Assembly: GCA_964036155.1 (NCBI GenBank)
Contig: OZ038423.1
Coordinates: forward strand, 80,305,249-80,369,248
Direction of reading: 5' to 3'
From: Diploscapter coronatus
Taxonomy: Eukaryota > Nematoda > Chromadorea > Rhabditida > Rhabditidae
Length of the DNA stretch: 64,000 nt
The position numbers and the translations under genes are program-made. Shown piece by piece: positions 9,517-28,900 of the stretch. The notes under the pieces were generated by a model. It saw only the letters and a program-made list of their open reading frames with translations, searched no databases and had not been told where the DNA came from. How positions within the stretch are numbered: the first letter of the stretch is position 1; each line of letters begins with the position of its first letter.

Positions 9517-11767
9517 TCAAGGCCGGAGAATGAGAATTGTGACGATACCAAGAATATAGGCCGCGACAAGTTTCTGAAAGCCAAATTATTTCTCTAGGTT
9601 TCAAAAATTATCATACTAAAAGTCTAGATTTTACACTTAATGAATCGAATCGTTGGATCGGTTTGATAATTCGAGAAATTATAAAAAAGAAAAGGTAGTA
9701 CTCATTTAAAAATAAAAAATCAATTTGACCAAAAATTTCTGGCAAAAGAAACATCTGATCATTTTATAATTCAGACAAAACATTACCTGAGGCACTGACA
9801 AATGTAGGACGTGAGGGATGATGGACTGGGAAGCGAATGCATCGCCGTGAGTGGGGGCCAGCAAGGCCAAGGCACAGAGGAAAGCTGCTAGGACGAAGGC
9901 CCACTCAAATTTTACTACTTACTCTCCATTGTCCTCGATATGAGTCTTGTCATATGTGCACTCTGCGTCTATGACTCGCGAGCGCGGCGCATCGAGAACT
10001 GAAGGGAAAGAAGAGAGTATAGAGTGCAGAGACGCAGAGACTAAGGCTCGCAGGTACTCCTTATCCCTTGATTTGCAAGGGTTCATCTCGGAGACAATGG
10101 AGAGTACTTATCTTTTCAGACACTTTATGACTTTACATGGAGGCACCATTATTATTTTAAAACATGAACCATTACATTGTGTTCTTTGAAACATCCAGCT
10201 TGAAAATTGCCAGTTTTACCAAACGCGAAAGCGCAATTCTTATAGGAAAAATATATGTTTTAAAATAAATTAGGAATAATGCGTTGATATCGATAAAGAT
10301 GCTGTTAACAAAACAAACCTGCGAATGCTCATCCCTATGATGGTGTTGACTGGAGGTGGACTGCTGCATGCCGACGCCGGAAAGGGACGACGTCGAGTCT
10401 CCCATTCCCTGTAAACATTCAATGCCTAGGGTTCGCATTTTAAGTAGAATTTAACTCTGAGCACATAATTTTAATAATATATGTTTTGTACAGACATTTT
10501 CCTATTTGACCTTAATTGAAATTTACGATCGAATATTTATACAAATGTGGCACCTGAAACTGCTGCCCGGTCCGATCTCTGATCACATCCACGATTCGAA
10601 TGTCGATGATTCGGTGACCGTGAAGCTAAACAATTGAAGTCGTATTTGCAGGGGCAATTAATAAAAGTAGTGCCGCAAAAATTTAACGAATATACGTATT
10701 TGAGTCAATGAAAAATTAATAGTTTACCCTAAGATATAGGGTAGGGATTTAGTAATAGAATGTTGGATATCAAACTTTTCAGCTCCGAAAATTCATCATA
10801 TGATGATAATTTGATAGGCTTTTTGTCGGTACTACTTTTATTAATTGCCTTTATGGATAATTTTCAAGAATCGTATTGAAAGCAAATGAAAACTCGAACT
10901 TCAATAGGAACTGCAAAAATTTTGAAGGTAAATTCGGGAAAATATAGTTCTTTAGCTCAGGCACTTATGGTTGAGTCCAAGAAAGCCTTGGGAATATGAA
11001 CAATCGATCTACCTCTGTTTCTCCGAATTTCCGAATTTCGACTTTCAGTCGATCGATCGTGCCGACTGGGAGGCGGTTTCTGACCCGGACAACTCTGAAA
11101 ATTCTCTTTCTTAAATAAAAGTAGGTAAACTTGTAAAAATAGACAAACTTCTAAAAACAGGTCAAAAACTCACATATCTTTGCAGCATTTCGACCTCAGA
11201 AACCCGTTGCAGTCGGAAACGATGTAGTTTTGCGGTGCCGTGCATAAAACTGGAAATTTCAAGATTAAACATTCAAATAAGAAAAGATAGAGAATAATCG
11301 AATAAGATGAAACTGCCTAAAATTTCAGCAAAATGAAAAATTAACCTTTATACGACAGATCATACCCAAACGGATTGTAGAGCGTGAACACTGAGCGGGG
11401 TCGAGCCTCGTCGGCATGAAATTCAATCTGAAAATCGAGTTTTAACTCGGTTAATGCTATTCCGCGCCTATTAGCTCTTGAAATTTCTTAACACTGGACC
11501 GAACTTTTCTGAAATGTATTTCAATTTGTACTAATTGTTGAAAGTTATCCGAAATTTTTTGAAACATATTGCAAAGCTTGATATAAAAGTTATCTATCTA
11601 TACTCTTACTCTCCCTTATCATCTAAACTAGCAAAATAGCAACTACAGCATTTCAGGTAAACATACAAAATGCGGGTATTCTTCAGGTATTTTTTTTTAG
11701 AATTAGTAATGCTTACCTCTCCAGTGGAAAGAAACACAGGCACCTGTCCGTCATTCTCGAATTGCAT
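9517..11767 (-). CDS. MOSPD1/MOSPD3-like MSP-domain ER membrane protein
   Basis: Exons in transcription order: 11767-11717, 11427-11346, 11249-11174, 11094-11013, 10625-10554, 10408-10319, 9903-9787, 9573-9517; 208 aa (human MOSPD1 is about 213). Residues 1 to about 110 form a major-sperm-protein fold: VFTLYNPFGYDLSYKVLCTA, then SKCCKDIVVRVRN. A Ser/His-rich linker (residues 122-151) follows, then two hydrophobic segments: WAFVLAAFLCALALLAP at about 152-168 and LVAAYILGIVTILIL at about 192-206. The sequence between them, HVLHLSVPQKLVAAYILG, matches the MOSPD1/3 C-terminus closely. Family members are tail-anchored ER proteins whose MSP domain binds FFAT-type motifs at membrane contact sites. 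The start is the only in-frame ATG before MSP strand 1, giving a family-like N-terminus. It is transcribed in the same direction as laf-1, but 2.6 kb apart. Confidence 0.85.
9917..10112. mobile_element. Inverted-repeat element in MOSPD-like intron 6
   Basis: The left end, ACTTACTCTCCATTGTCCTC, pairs with the right end GAGACAATGGAGAGTACTTA, and pairing continues inward (CTCTGCGTC versus GACGCAGAG). The element is about 195 bp and begins about a dozen bases from the acceptor of exon 7 (9904-9905). Confidence 0.6.
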
Positions 11768-11945
11768 CGTTAATTGCAGTACGTCTGTCGCCAGACGTCC
11801 TCATTGGCAGTGGTTGGACGAAAAGATTGGTAGTTTTTGAACTTTTGAAAAGACAGTAATCCTCTTTAAACGACAATTTATAAAATAGCCAAGAAGTAAG
11901 CTGAAAAGTAGCGACATGAAATGAAAAAGTATCCTGAAGAGGGCT

Positions 11946-12033
11946 TCTTGTATTCCACACCCACACTCACTTTTCTTCTCCTCTATCTCCCTTCCCTACT
12001 CTTATCTCGGGAAGTGGATGTGGAATACAACAG
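11946..12033. mobile_element. Short TIR element just upstream of the MOSPD-like gene
   Basis: TTGTATTCCACACCCAC on the left and GTGGATGTGGAATACAA on the right are inverted copies around a pyrimidine-rich centre (CTCCTCTATCTCCCTTCC). It is about 180 bp from the start codon, so it lies in the probable promoter. Confidence 0.55.
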
Positions 12034-12576
12034 ATCCCATATTCGATGTTATTTTATCAACAAAAAAGGTTATTTTTAGGTGGCTACATTTAAAACGTAT
12101 CGTTTTCATAGAGAAGTTTTAAAATACTTTGAATAAGTTTCAGATATTTCATTGTTAGAAACGAAAATTCATGTTGATATATTATCGGCTGAATGCACGA
12201 GTCATAAGATACTTCACGTGGTCAACTGACCTTTTCATTATTACAATTACTCATTTTTCAAACATGTTTCAATCTTTAAAAATTAATTTATTCCACCACA
12301 TTCGAAAAGAAAAGAAAATCCAGCGTTTTTACGACAGATAAGATAATCGAAAAAGATGCGCAAAAATGCGCATAGAATTATTAGTAAAAATCGGATATAA
12401 CAACCGAAGAAAAAGAACTGCATAAAACGAACGAATACATAAAATAATAAATGAATAAAACTCAAGATATTTTAAAAAGACGTAAGTTTTAAGAAAGATT
12501 TAATTGTATATTTTAACCCGTTGCCGATTGTAGGAGAGACCAGAGGACAGTGGAATTCGAGTGGTCCGAGCGAACC

Positions 12577-12665
12577 TCGTACCAGAAACTCCTCGTGGTA
12601 CGGGGGCAAGCCCATACTACTTTGAGTTTCTGGTACGGGGCAAAGCCCGTACTAGATTTGAGATT
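12577..12665. repeat. Direct and inverted GTACGGG repeat
   Basis: GTACGGGGGCAAGCCCATAC and GTACGGGGCAAAGCCCGTAC are near-identical, palindromic units in tandem, each followed by a TTTGAG-type spacer. The preceding CTCGTACCAGAAACTC is the complement of GAGTTTCTGGTACGGG between them. A small hairpin-forming repeat of unknown origin. Confidence 0.5.
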
Positions 12666-13047
12666 CCGTCGTCCCGGTGTTATTAGACGCGCCGCGTATT
12701 AAACGGTAAATAAATAACATCGATATAATATAATTATATGATAATGAAATGATAAAATGGCTATCTATCATAGAATAAAATCAACAAACAAAAGGATAAA
12801 ACTCAAACTTTTTGAAGACGAAAAACGACTCTTTAACGAGATTTTAAAATAAACTTACCTATACTTAACTTATCTTCGAGAAAGAAGAAAGCGTTATGAC
12901 AAGATGTGTCAGAAAATAAATGCACATGATGATAACTAACTAAAATCTTATCAAAAAAGATAACAATAAAAAATAAATGAAATTGAATATTCTAAGAAAC
13001 AGCCATTTTGGAATATCTAGAAGATCATGATCTTATATTTATTGTTT

Positions 13048-13234
13048 CAGTCAGATGGAGTCAAGTATGGGGAAAATACGCAATAACGCGCAAGCGAAAG
13101 TACGCAGATTAGTCGTCGATTTTCAATACATTTCTTTTTCATGGTCTTTTCGGCGACTAATCTGGGCTTTACTCTGTGTACTTGCGTCTACGCGGTATTG
13201 CGTATTTTCATTCACGCTTTACTCAATTTGACTG
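13048..13234. mobile_element. TIR element starting CAGTCA
   Basis: The left end, CAGTCAGATGGAGTCAAG, is matched by the complement of the right end (CTTTACTCAATTTGACTG). Inner blocks AATACGCAATAACGCG and GATTAGTCG are also inverted. It is about 187 bp. CAG ends are usual for hAT elements, but I do not see a convincing 8-bp duplication. Confidence 0.6.
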
Positions 13235-14391
13235 TACAATATAGCAGCGTCATTTACCGTTTGTCCTAGATTTAAGCCGTATTCTGCGTAAATGGCGCTG
13301 TTTTTAACTTGAAAGATCTTTTATATCACATCTGATGATGTGTAAGTGAGGGATGGATCCCTAAATTTAATAAGTTTGGAGAGCACATTAGTGATCGTGT
13401 GAGTGTTTGATTTTAGTCCTTGGATGTTCTGGACTTGAGATATTTTAGGTTACTGAAATACCTGGATTTTGCGCTCCGATGCGTATTTGGTAGATATGAT
13501 TTTGCAATAGAGCGCATTTCAAGTCTTACAGTAGCCCCTAGATTTTGGACAACCGACTTTGTCGTATAATAATTGGTAGAATTTCGAGACTTTTAGAATC
13601 AAATAAAGACGTCCAACTTTGAAGTTTTAACGTCGAAACCTTTATATTTTGACGTCAAAATTTGAAAAGTTGGCGCGTCGCGTCTTCACGATGACAAAGT
13701 CTGTCGTCGACGACGATACAGAGACAACGATCACTTAGCTCGCCGAACGCGGATGCGCCTAGGTCCTACAAAACCGACAACGGGTAGATGTGGGGAGAAA
13801 CTCGGTGGTTGGTTGGGGGTGGAAATTTTGGTAGAAGAAAAAATAGAGAGAGTTACGGTAGTTTTAGAAAATAATAGGATAAGATGGGATTATTGTAAAG
13901 ACGGAAAGTTGTTGGAGAAGACATGATGGTGCACTCGCCAATATAATGGTGGTGGTCTCCTGAAATATGCTAATTTAATGTTTTAAGAACTCATGGGATT
14001 GGTTCATTATTTGATTCAATATCTCATCCTATTTACTCTGAAAACATTACATTTGATGCACCAATGTGTTTATACAGGCCACAATGCATTTCGATTTTGT
14101 TCGAACATGCATATTTCAAATTGCTCGCCTGGAATGCGCAAAATTACGTATCAATGAAAAAGCAAGGAAACGCCAAAAAGCATGCGAATTTTTGCTATGT
14201 TTCACATGAATTCGAGCATCAATTTTCCACGATTGATTTCAAAAATATCACGTTTTCATGCGAAATTTCTTCGAGATTTAAAAAAAAAAAACGAGAATAT
14301 GTATTTCTGGCATTTTATCCTAACCCTTTGGAAATAAATACACTATGATTTAAAACAAGATAAATTTTTCCCTACCTTATCTTTCCTTCTC

Positions 14392-20733
<6,342 letters not shown>

Positions 20734-22949
20734 CAAAAGAATACACACGAACGTGAAAAGTACGAGTTTGAGATGCTTTCTGAAAATTACAGGGGGCTAA
20801 AAATTGCCAAATTTTGGGATAAAACGCGAAAGTACTGATAAAAATGAGCAATTTCAATCGGAGGTATTCGAAATTCCGACTCAGCTTCCGATTCCAATTT
20901 TTTTCCGAATTGAAATTCAAAGGGTATTAAAGAAAAAATGTATAGGGAAGTAACAGGTAAAAACATCGAAAGTAGGTGAATTAGAAAATGAAATGATAGA
21001 AACGAAGAGGAACGTCTCGAAGGGGATTGCAAATGAAAGGAGAAAAGAAAGTGTCGATCGATAATTATCGATTTAAAAAAAAGAAAAATAAAAGAGGCAT
21101 TGCGCAGGATTTCATCACATTATCGTATTCGAAATATTCAAAGTGACGTCATAAAAGTTGATTTCAAAATGGACCTTTCTGACGACTAATAAAACTAAAA
21201 AATGACTTATAATACTTGGGAAATTTTTGCTTGAAAAAAGATTGGTATGTTTAAAAAATGGTCGACTTTGTTTGCTAAATGTTTTCAAAGTTTTAACGAT
21301 TGTGCGGAAATTATATGGAAAATATTGACAGTCTCGGAAAAATGAGTATCGACTTCTTCGGACCGAAATTTGGGTTGTTTCTTGGGCGCAAGGCCAAAAT
21401 CTGGTGCTGGGGTTTTCTCGCTCGCGAGGAGGATATTTGGTACGCGGTGCTGCGCGGTCGGAAGGGGTAGAGAAGGAAAGGGTAGGGGTAGGGGGTCTGG
21501 CCAGAAAATGGGCCCAGTCACGAAGCGCTACGGGACACACAGACACAGGGGGGAGAGAGAGAGAGCGAAAGGCCAAGAGATAGCCCCGAGGAGAGGCGCA
21601 GAGAGACTAAAAAGTGGGCAAAAGTCCTAGCCAACCAGAGACGCAGAGAAATTGTAGGCGAAATAGGCCGTATTTCGAGAGGCGGAAAAGAAAAAGTGGG
21701 GTGAAATAGAGGGACGGGGGTGCGTTGTACACATTGATTCGAGAGGAAGACAAAGAGGCTAGACGAAAACGGCCCAAATTCCGTCTTCGTTCCTCTCCGT
21801 CTCTCCGTCTAGCCGCACTCTGTGCGACGACAAGACGGGGCCCGCGCCCCGGCCGCGTCTCTCGCTCTCTAGCGCTCTCTGACCGGTCGTCGCCGGCGGA
21901 CCAGTACATTCCAACCACGCCGGGGGACAAACCCAGGGCCTCTCGATTCCGATTTTCCCCACAATTTCCGTCTCTAGCCAATGTTTTCGAGAAAAACTAG
22001 CACCATCAGAAATTAGCATATCGATTTTCCTGTAGATCCGGAAAAACGCCGACTCCCTATGCTGGAGGAAGCGCGCTGCAGCTCGGAAAATCGATATGGA
22101 TTTTGGTTTTCGTGGCATTTTGGGGAAATTTTGGAAATTGAAGATTTTGACCGATAATTTCAGGTATCGTTGACCTATTCTCAACTTGTGCAAAAGATCG
22201 ACGGAAATCTCGATTTTGGCTAATTTCAAAATTTGACAAGTCTCGGATTCCAGAGGACCACACAAGTCTCGTCGTGTCGGGATCGGTTCCGCGTCGATTT
22301 GACAAGGTATTCGATTTTTCCAAACTATACCTCCAGGGAACGAGGTTTTCGAAAAGTCCCCAAATTTTGGGACAAAATCTATCGATTGACCAAAAGATGA
22401 ATGATAAATGATAAGGGACTTTCAGTTTTTATGGGGTATGTTTAAAAGTTTCCACGTCATAAAGACGCGATTCTGCATGAACATGATAATCCGGTATGAA
22501 AACAGTTTCGAAATTCGAGGGAATCGAGAGAAAACGGGCAAAAATCGATAAATCCGTGAATAAGTAATGTGCGGTTTTTATCAGCTTCATCAATTTTCGC
22601 TCATTGAGTCAAGTGTGTGCGTTTTTATCGATTTTCTAGAACTTTCGATTTTCGTCGGGTATTCGCGAGTTTCTTGGGATTTTTGCTGATTTTAACCCGG
22701 GATTTTGGAGCCTTGCTGAGAGACGGAAGAATGACAGGATTTCTTAAAAATTCGAGTATTTTTCAAGGAATTTTACGCCTCTTCGGATTTTCTTGGGAAA
22801 TTTGGTGAAATCGTATGGAAAATGGCTAGATTTCATCAATTTGTAAGATTTTTCCGACGGGTTTAAGAAAAACACTTCAATTTCTTCGAAATCTCGATGC
22901 TTTCAATTTTTTCAAGAAAGAATGCCAATTTCTGCAGGAACATTGTTGA
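20734..22949. promoter_or_regulatory. Head-to-head promoter region of laf-1 and the HECT ligase gene
   Basis: Two divergent genes start 2.2 kb apart. The stretch 21370-21960 is unusually G/A- and GC-rich for this window, with runs such as AAGGGTAGGGGTAGGGGG near 21478-21495 and GGGGGGAGAGAGAGAGAG near 21550. Possible spliced-leader acceptors are the AATTTTCAG upstream of laf-1 (about 20782 on the minus strand) and TTTCTGCAG at about 22937 before the HECT gene. Long open frames exist here on the minus strand but lack any family resemblance, so I read the region as regulatory and 5' UTR. Confidence 0.5.
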
Positions 22950-25900
22950 ATGCAATCTCGGAACTCGGGTGAGCAGCCAATATCGGACGCAGCAGTGCAG
23001 AGCCAAGCCAGTCAAGGCACACCTCAGCACACGGCCTATCCCACGAGGAAGCGACACTCGCCTGAGAACAGTAAGTCGGGGGAAAACTTGAATATTATAT
23101 TATCCAGCATTGGGCAACCGTCCAATTGCATTATTTTCGAAATTGAACACATTCTTGAAAGTTGCAAAAATCTCAAACGTTTCAGCCGAAGCAATTATCG
23201 GCAATAGCCTGGCCCCCACCTCGTCTGGTGGCTCGGCGGGCGGCGGCGGCGGTTCCGCATCCGGATCGACAGGTTCCGCAGGTAGCTTAATTTACTACAG
23301 ATGGACTCCTAAGGTTAGACCTGGGGAGAGCTTGAGCCTAGCTTAGAAATACCTAGGTCTGATTTAAATTCATTTGATATAGTCTAAAATTATTACGTTC
23401 GAAGTTAAAACCAACTATGAGTATGTTTACAGGGAGTTCCGCATCCATCGGACAAGGCTCCGCACTCCCAAGCGCGCCCAAACATAGAAAAGTCATCGCT
23501 AACACTTCGGCAAATACAACCGCTCCAATTGGGTCCAAAACTACTAAGGTATTTTTAAGTCTATTATTAACCAAACATGGAAAAAGGTATCAAATTAATT
23601 TGAAATGACAATTTGATATGTAAAATTGTGAAACATGATGAAAAATTTCAAAAATTTAAGAATTTTTAAACAAACTGTTTAAAACGACAGAACGGCGAAC
23701 CAGGTTTCTTTGAAAGGGCTGTTTAATATCTGAAACATAACAATAGTTATTGAATTTTTTTTGTAAATACTTTGATTTGAAATGACCAAGATCTATCGAA
23801 AAAGCCTTGAAAAACACTCATGAAGTTTTTAAATATGAAAAAAAGATTTTTTTTATTTCAAATTCAATCGTTTTAGTCTCAATCCTCTGTTGAAGGCGAG
23901 CAGCGCGCAGACGCTTCAGTTTCGAGTGGAAGTCAGACCAGCGGCGGAAGAGAACTGCGTTATTTGGTAGGGAAAATTCGCATTTTCAGGAAAAGAATAT
24001 ACAGTAGCTTCACAAGATGAAAAATATTCTATTTTGCACATAAATAAGGGTTATTGTAATTTTTATCAAGAAGATATCATAGTAACTTGTATAAAGAAAG
24101 AAACTTACGATAGCTTTTCACAAAAGAAAAGACTACTGTAGTATTTCCAAAGAAGAAGAAGAAGACAAATTACTGTAGCCTTAATTTTAGACGGACTTTT
24201 TCCCCGACCAGCAAACAGGAGTGGGTCGTCTGACGCGTTCGCGAGCCGCGTCGCGCATCGGCGGAACCAATCCGGACAGCCGTCCTCACACGCCGGTAAA
24301 TTTTGAAAAGAACTCAATAACTTGAATAGGGCTGTAAATGTGTTAGACACGCGCGTGTCTAAAATTTACAGCCCTGAATTTGGGGAAAAAGACGAATTCA
24401 CTCAGTCCTGTTCATTAACGAAAGCTTCTTGTCTGGGAAATTTTTTGCAGATTCCGATGATTTTTAACGAAAGTAGGCGAGGCGAAGGGCCACTGCTATT
24501 TCCGCCAATACCGTACCTCAACGTTAGGCATCCATCTAGTCTTCATTTCTGACACGCCTCCTTTTTCACGCAATATAAAATATATTATCCCGCATCCAGG
24601 CTTCAATACAGCAAGAGATTTTCTGCTTTTTTCAGAAGAGGGGAAAGAGAGAGCGGTTCCATGCCGTCTGGAATATTTTCTTCGCGATACACGTATTTTG
24701 GGAGCAAGAAAAGCATGGGTTGCGCAGTCGTTAATAAGCAGGATCGTGTGGAATGGGTTTCAAATTTCCTGAGTACAATTGATGTGCTTTCTAAAATTAT
24801 TGCTTAAAGTATCTGGAGTTTAAATTTTCTAGAAAAAAGTCTGAATAAAGAGGCTTCAAAATGTTCTAATTATTGACCATGATAATTGCAAATTTATCCG
24901 ACCGACCTCAAACCTTGGCATAATGATAAACAATTGTTGCAGTTTGAATTGGACAACAACACAGGTGGGAACAACGCGGTTGATCACCAGGGATTCGATG
25001 GCACTGTCAGCGCTCAGCAAGATTCGACGTAAGATTGATTGTTGATGTTTTAAACGCTCGTTTCCGAAATTGTTGAAATGAACACATTTGTATCCATTCT
25101 ATGAGACTATTGAGTACATTTCGAGAAAATCTCAGGGTTTTTTTATTTAATATTACTGTAATTTCAGCGCAACCCGTGTGAAATCGTCTCGCCCGATCGT
25201 GCGCAAGAAGGCTCCTCCCACTTTGCAACCGCAGACCGACGCGCCATGCTCTTCCACTTCGTCTAATCCAACAAATCAAGGAATTGGGCAGTGAGTTTTT
25301 TTCAATTACAAAGTCAAAAAGAAAAATTTCGCGAATATCGAATTATTTTTGCAGCATTATGTTGAATTAAGATGCGACAAAATAATTAATCCTCGAAATA
25401 AGTTAAAAAAAACTTTTAAATGCAAGTTGAAAAAGTCAGCATTGACGATTTGAGGACTAGAGAAAAATGACAATTCGATTTTTCCAGATTCGACCTTCGT
25501 GAACTGACCGAAGTGAACACGAGTTCCGCAGTGCCGGGTCCGGGTTCATCGTCGAGCAACGCACCGCCCAGTTGGCATCTAATCCAATCGCAAGCCACCG
25601 CTATTTCGGCTGCAGGTATTTCTCCATCAAATGCGTTAATTCAAGTGTTATCGTTGATTGGAAAGAAAGCCGACATTCATACAGCATCAATTAGAAATCG
25701 AACTTGGAAGGAGTGAAATAGAGTAAATCGCGTAGAAGAGAAATAACGTAATTTTTGAATATCGACGCGTTTTCTTCCAATCAATAATAAAATTTGCTGT
25801 GGAATAAATGACAGGTTCACGATTTGAATTTAAAGCTAAAATTAAACGTAGATAATTACGAAATAGCTAAAGATTTGATTACAGACGTCGCGAGAACCTT

Positions 25901-28900
25901 GTCGGCCGCGGTCAGCTCTCACTTGGTGGACCCTTTTGTTACCAGCTCAGGGACTAATCAGGTCGGGATTTTTTATTTAGTTTCTTTTTAATTGATATCC
26001 TCTTCTTTTTTAAATTTTCATTAAGCTTCATTATTCGAAGATTTGTGTTTTAATGCAGCTCAACAACGTTCAATAATATAGTTTTTTTTTATCAGATCCC
26101 AACTTTTTGAAGCACATTCGGAATTTGTCTTCTTTGCCATTTGACCGACGAAATTCCGAATTATGCGTTTTGCAAATTTTCAATTTCTCAATTCATTTTC
26201 ATTTCTAAGCGTATGCGCGCTTCTGTGTTGCAAATTCATTTCATATCGCCCCCATCTAATTTTCGAATATCCAAAACGATTTTACTTTTCTATTCCTCAT
26301 CATTGGAGATAGATTTTGCCTAAACTTTCTAAATTTTGAATATCTGAGACGTTTCTAGTCTATATCCTTTAACGTTGGAGACATATTTTCCTGAACCCGC
26401 CTAATTCAAGCCCTGATGAACCTTCACTTTCTAGTTGAAAATCTTATTAGAGAGTGGGAGGCAAAGTAATGCGACGAGAGATAGAAGGAATTAAGTAGAG
26501 TGAAAAGATGGAAAGAAATCCACCTAATAGTAGATGTGAAACGCGCTTATGGTTTTGATAAAATTATCAGTTTCGGTTTTGAATACGAATAACTCACCTA
26601 CTTATACAGAAAATTTAGCGGAAGTTTTATCGAATTTTTTTAAACTTATGCAAAAATCTCGATATTTTTTCGTAACCTCGTGACTTCCAATAATTACTTG
26701 TAGAAACTATTTGAACAATTCTCTTATTTGCTGAAACCTAGGTGAAAAACCGACTTTTCTCTAAACATCAATAATCTCTAACTTATGTCTAAGAATAGGA
26801 GTCAAAAAACCGACTGGTATATTCTTATTTTGCTCGCAGTACATCTTATTTCTCGCCTTTCGACACAGGTCGTTTATTTATTCAGCGCAAAATATGAACA
26901 ACAAAAACAGCACAACCCTTGACTAAAATGGCATTTTATTTTCTTTCACTCCTTTCTATCCTTCTTTCTCTTTTGCATCACCACTTCATAAGGAAAGATA
27001 TTGTTTTCATATCAAGCACCCAATCTACGATATTTCATGCGAAAAATTGAATTTTATAGAAGCGTCTTCTATAGACGATTAATATATTTTTGAGATTGCA
27101 TTTTTTCCTATTTATTATTTTGCAAAAAGTTCTGCATATTTTCGCAATTTCTAGCTATGACCCAAATTTTGAATGATATAAAAACACTCAAAATTCTCAT
27201 TCAAACCTTATCAACTTTGAAATACTTTAAAAATTAGTAGGCATTTTCTAACTACCTAATTTTATTACTTCTCAAATCGTTAAAGCTTTTTGCTACTTGC
27301 CTGATTTTATCAGCAAGTTTGGCAATGTCATCTTTCTTGAGGAATTTATTTTTGGATGGCAAATTCTGAGGGACTTCTATTTGATAAGATACGCGTCATT
27401 TCCTGCTGGAATATAAGAAGGACTATTTCTATTTTTGGCAAGCATTTTTTGCTATTTGATTTTGATTGCTAAAATCTATTTTGATATCAGGTTTTTGAAA
27501 AAAGTTATGTTTCAAAACTTTTCAAAGTTAAAAATCACTAAGTCGCAAATAGTTGTAAACAAAATTCAAACAAGCCAACATGAAAAAAGGCTTTTCATGT
27601 TTATTTTTCTAACTTTTAAAGAATAAGGCTCTAAAATCACAAATTTATTATAAAAAAAGATATTATTTTCATGATCTATCACGTTTTCTGTCAATTATTT
27701 ATTTGAAATGGCTATTTTCTGAACCACATTTTGTCTGTTCAATTCATATGTTTCCTGTATGTTTTTGTCATGTGACGCTTAGGGCTCTTTCCCCCTACAG
27801 CACGTTTTCTGATAGCTCCATTTTTGAACCGCAGCTTCCCAATATCGATTCGAAACTTATCGCTTCAATCTATTAGCGCTTTGAACTTTTCCAGTTCCTT
27901 TATTGGGATATTTTTCAACAGATAGTTTTCTTATCAGGCATACATTTTCATTAAAAAATACTATGATTTTTAAAGGTTCTAAATGTTTGGCTATTTCTAT
28001 ATAGCAAATGATTTTTTACTTAAATTCCGATGTTCTATTGATAAAAGCTACAGAGAACAGACCTCAAAAATAAACAATTCATGATTTTCCCATTTTCCTG
28101 AACAACCATTGCCCAATTTTCGCTAAACGATTCCCGCGGAAAAAAACCGTAGAATTTTGAAAATCCGAAAAATGTTTTCGCCCTAATTTAAATTTCTGAA
28201 ACCTAAATTCCGGAAGGTGGTTTGGAAACGTTCGGTATTTCCTTGCATTGAAGAATGGGGGTCAAAACTTGGCTGGAATAATTTATAACCTAGTGGCCGT
28301 GTGCTAGCTCCGGTCATGTAGTATGCACGGGGTATAGAAATGGGGAAGGTGTAGTACTTTGGTCGGCAACTAAGTTTTGGGAAATGAATCTTTTCAATCG
28401 GCTTTTTATTAGGATAAGTTTGATCTCATATGGGATGTTATATCATATTCCAATTTTGCACTGCTGCGAATTTATTAAAGATTGAAACATGCTTTTTTTT
28501 TTCTTTTCTAAATTCTTATATTTTATGGCAGAATATGTTCAAATTAAAATAGTGGATTCATTAAAAACTCCCCTAGGTAATTCACTCTCTGGATCTCTTT
28601 CGTATAACTCATACATTAGTTTACGTCTCTATATCTTCAAGCTTTACCTTTATCTTTTCAGCATTTATGGCATATTCTCCTTATTAGCTAATATCTAAGT
28701 TATGCAAAAACACACATCCACCTTTCCCTCTCAAGTGGGGTAGAAAAACCGACTACTAAAGTCGTTACGTCGAAACTTTATGGCATTTCCTAACGACATT
28801 TATCCTCTATCGATGACTTCTAGCTGATTTCTTTATTAACGCAAATTTTTTTTTTCTGAAAATTAGCATTTAATCTTTTCATCTAACTCTTTGGGATACA

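Larger units (their letters stand above)
11768..14391. other. Intergenic region between MOSPD-like start and laf-1 stop
   Basis: 2.6 kb without coding signal. It holds the TIR element at 11946-12033, a short tandem of GTACGGGGCAAAGCCC-like units at 12580-12660, a TIR element at 13048-13234, and scattered GATA words. It must contain the MOSPD-like promoter and the laf-1 3' end. Confidence 0.55.

Noticed and set aside
9947..10189. 80-codon frame on the plus strand
   Set aside because: Covered mostly by an inverted-repeat element inside the MOSPD-like intron 6; no protein resemblance.
21464..21497. Strict G-quadruplex in the promoter block
   Set aside because: Only three G-runs are closely spaced; the fourth is separated by about 12 bases, outside the usual 1-7 nt loop rule.
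21115..21576. 153-codon open frame on the minus strand
   Set aside because: Composition follows the local GC- and purine-rich tract; no family resemblance or splice context.
21759..22265. 168-codon open frame on the minus strand
   Set aside because: Lies in the divergent promoter, has no recognisable domain and mixed composition, and overlaps a purine-rich regulatory block.
28280..28345. GTGGCCGTGTGCTAGCTCCG region looked at as a possible tRNA
   Set aside because: No cloverleaf: no matching acceptor stem or T-loop GTTCRA at the right spacing. Probably a small palindromic repeat.
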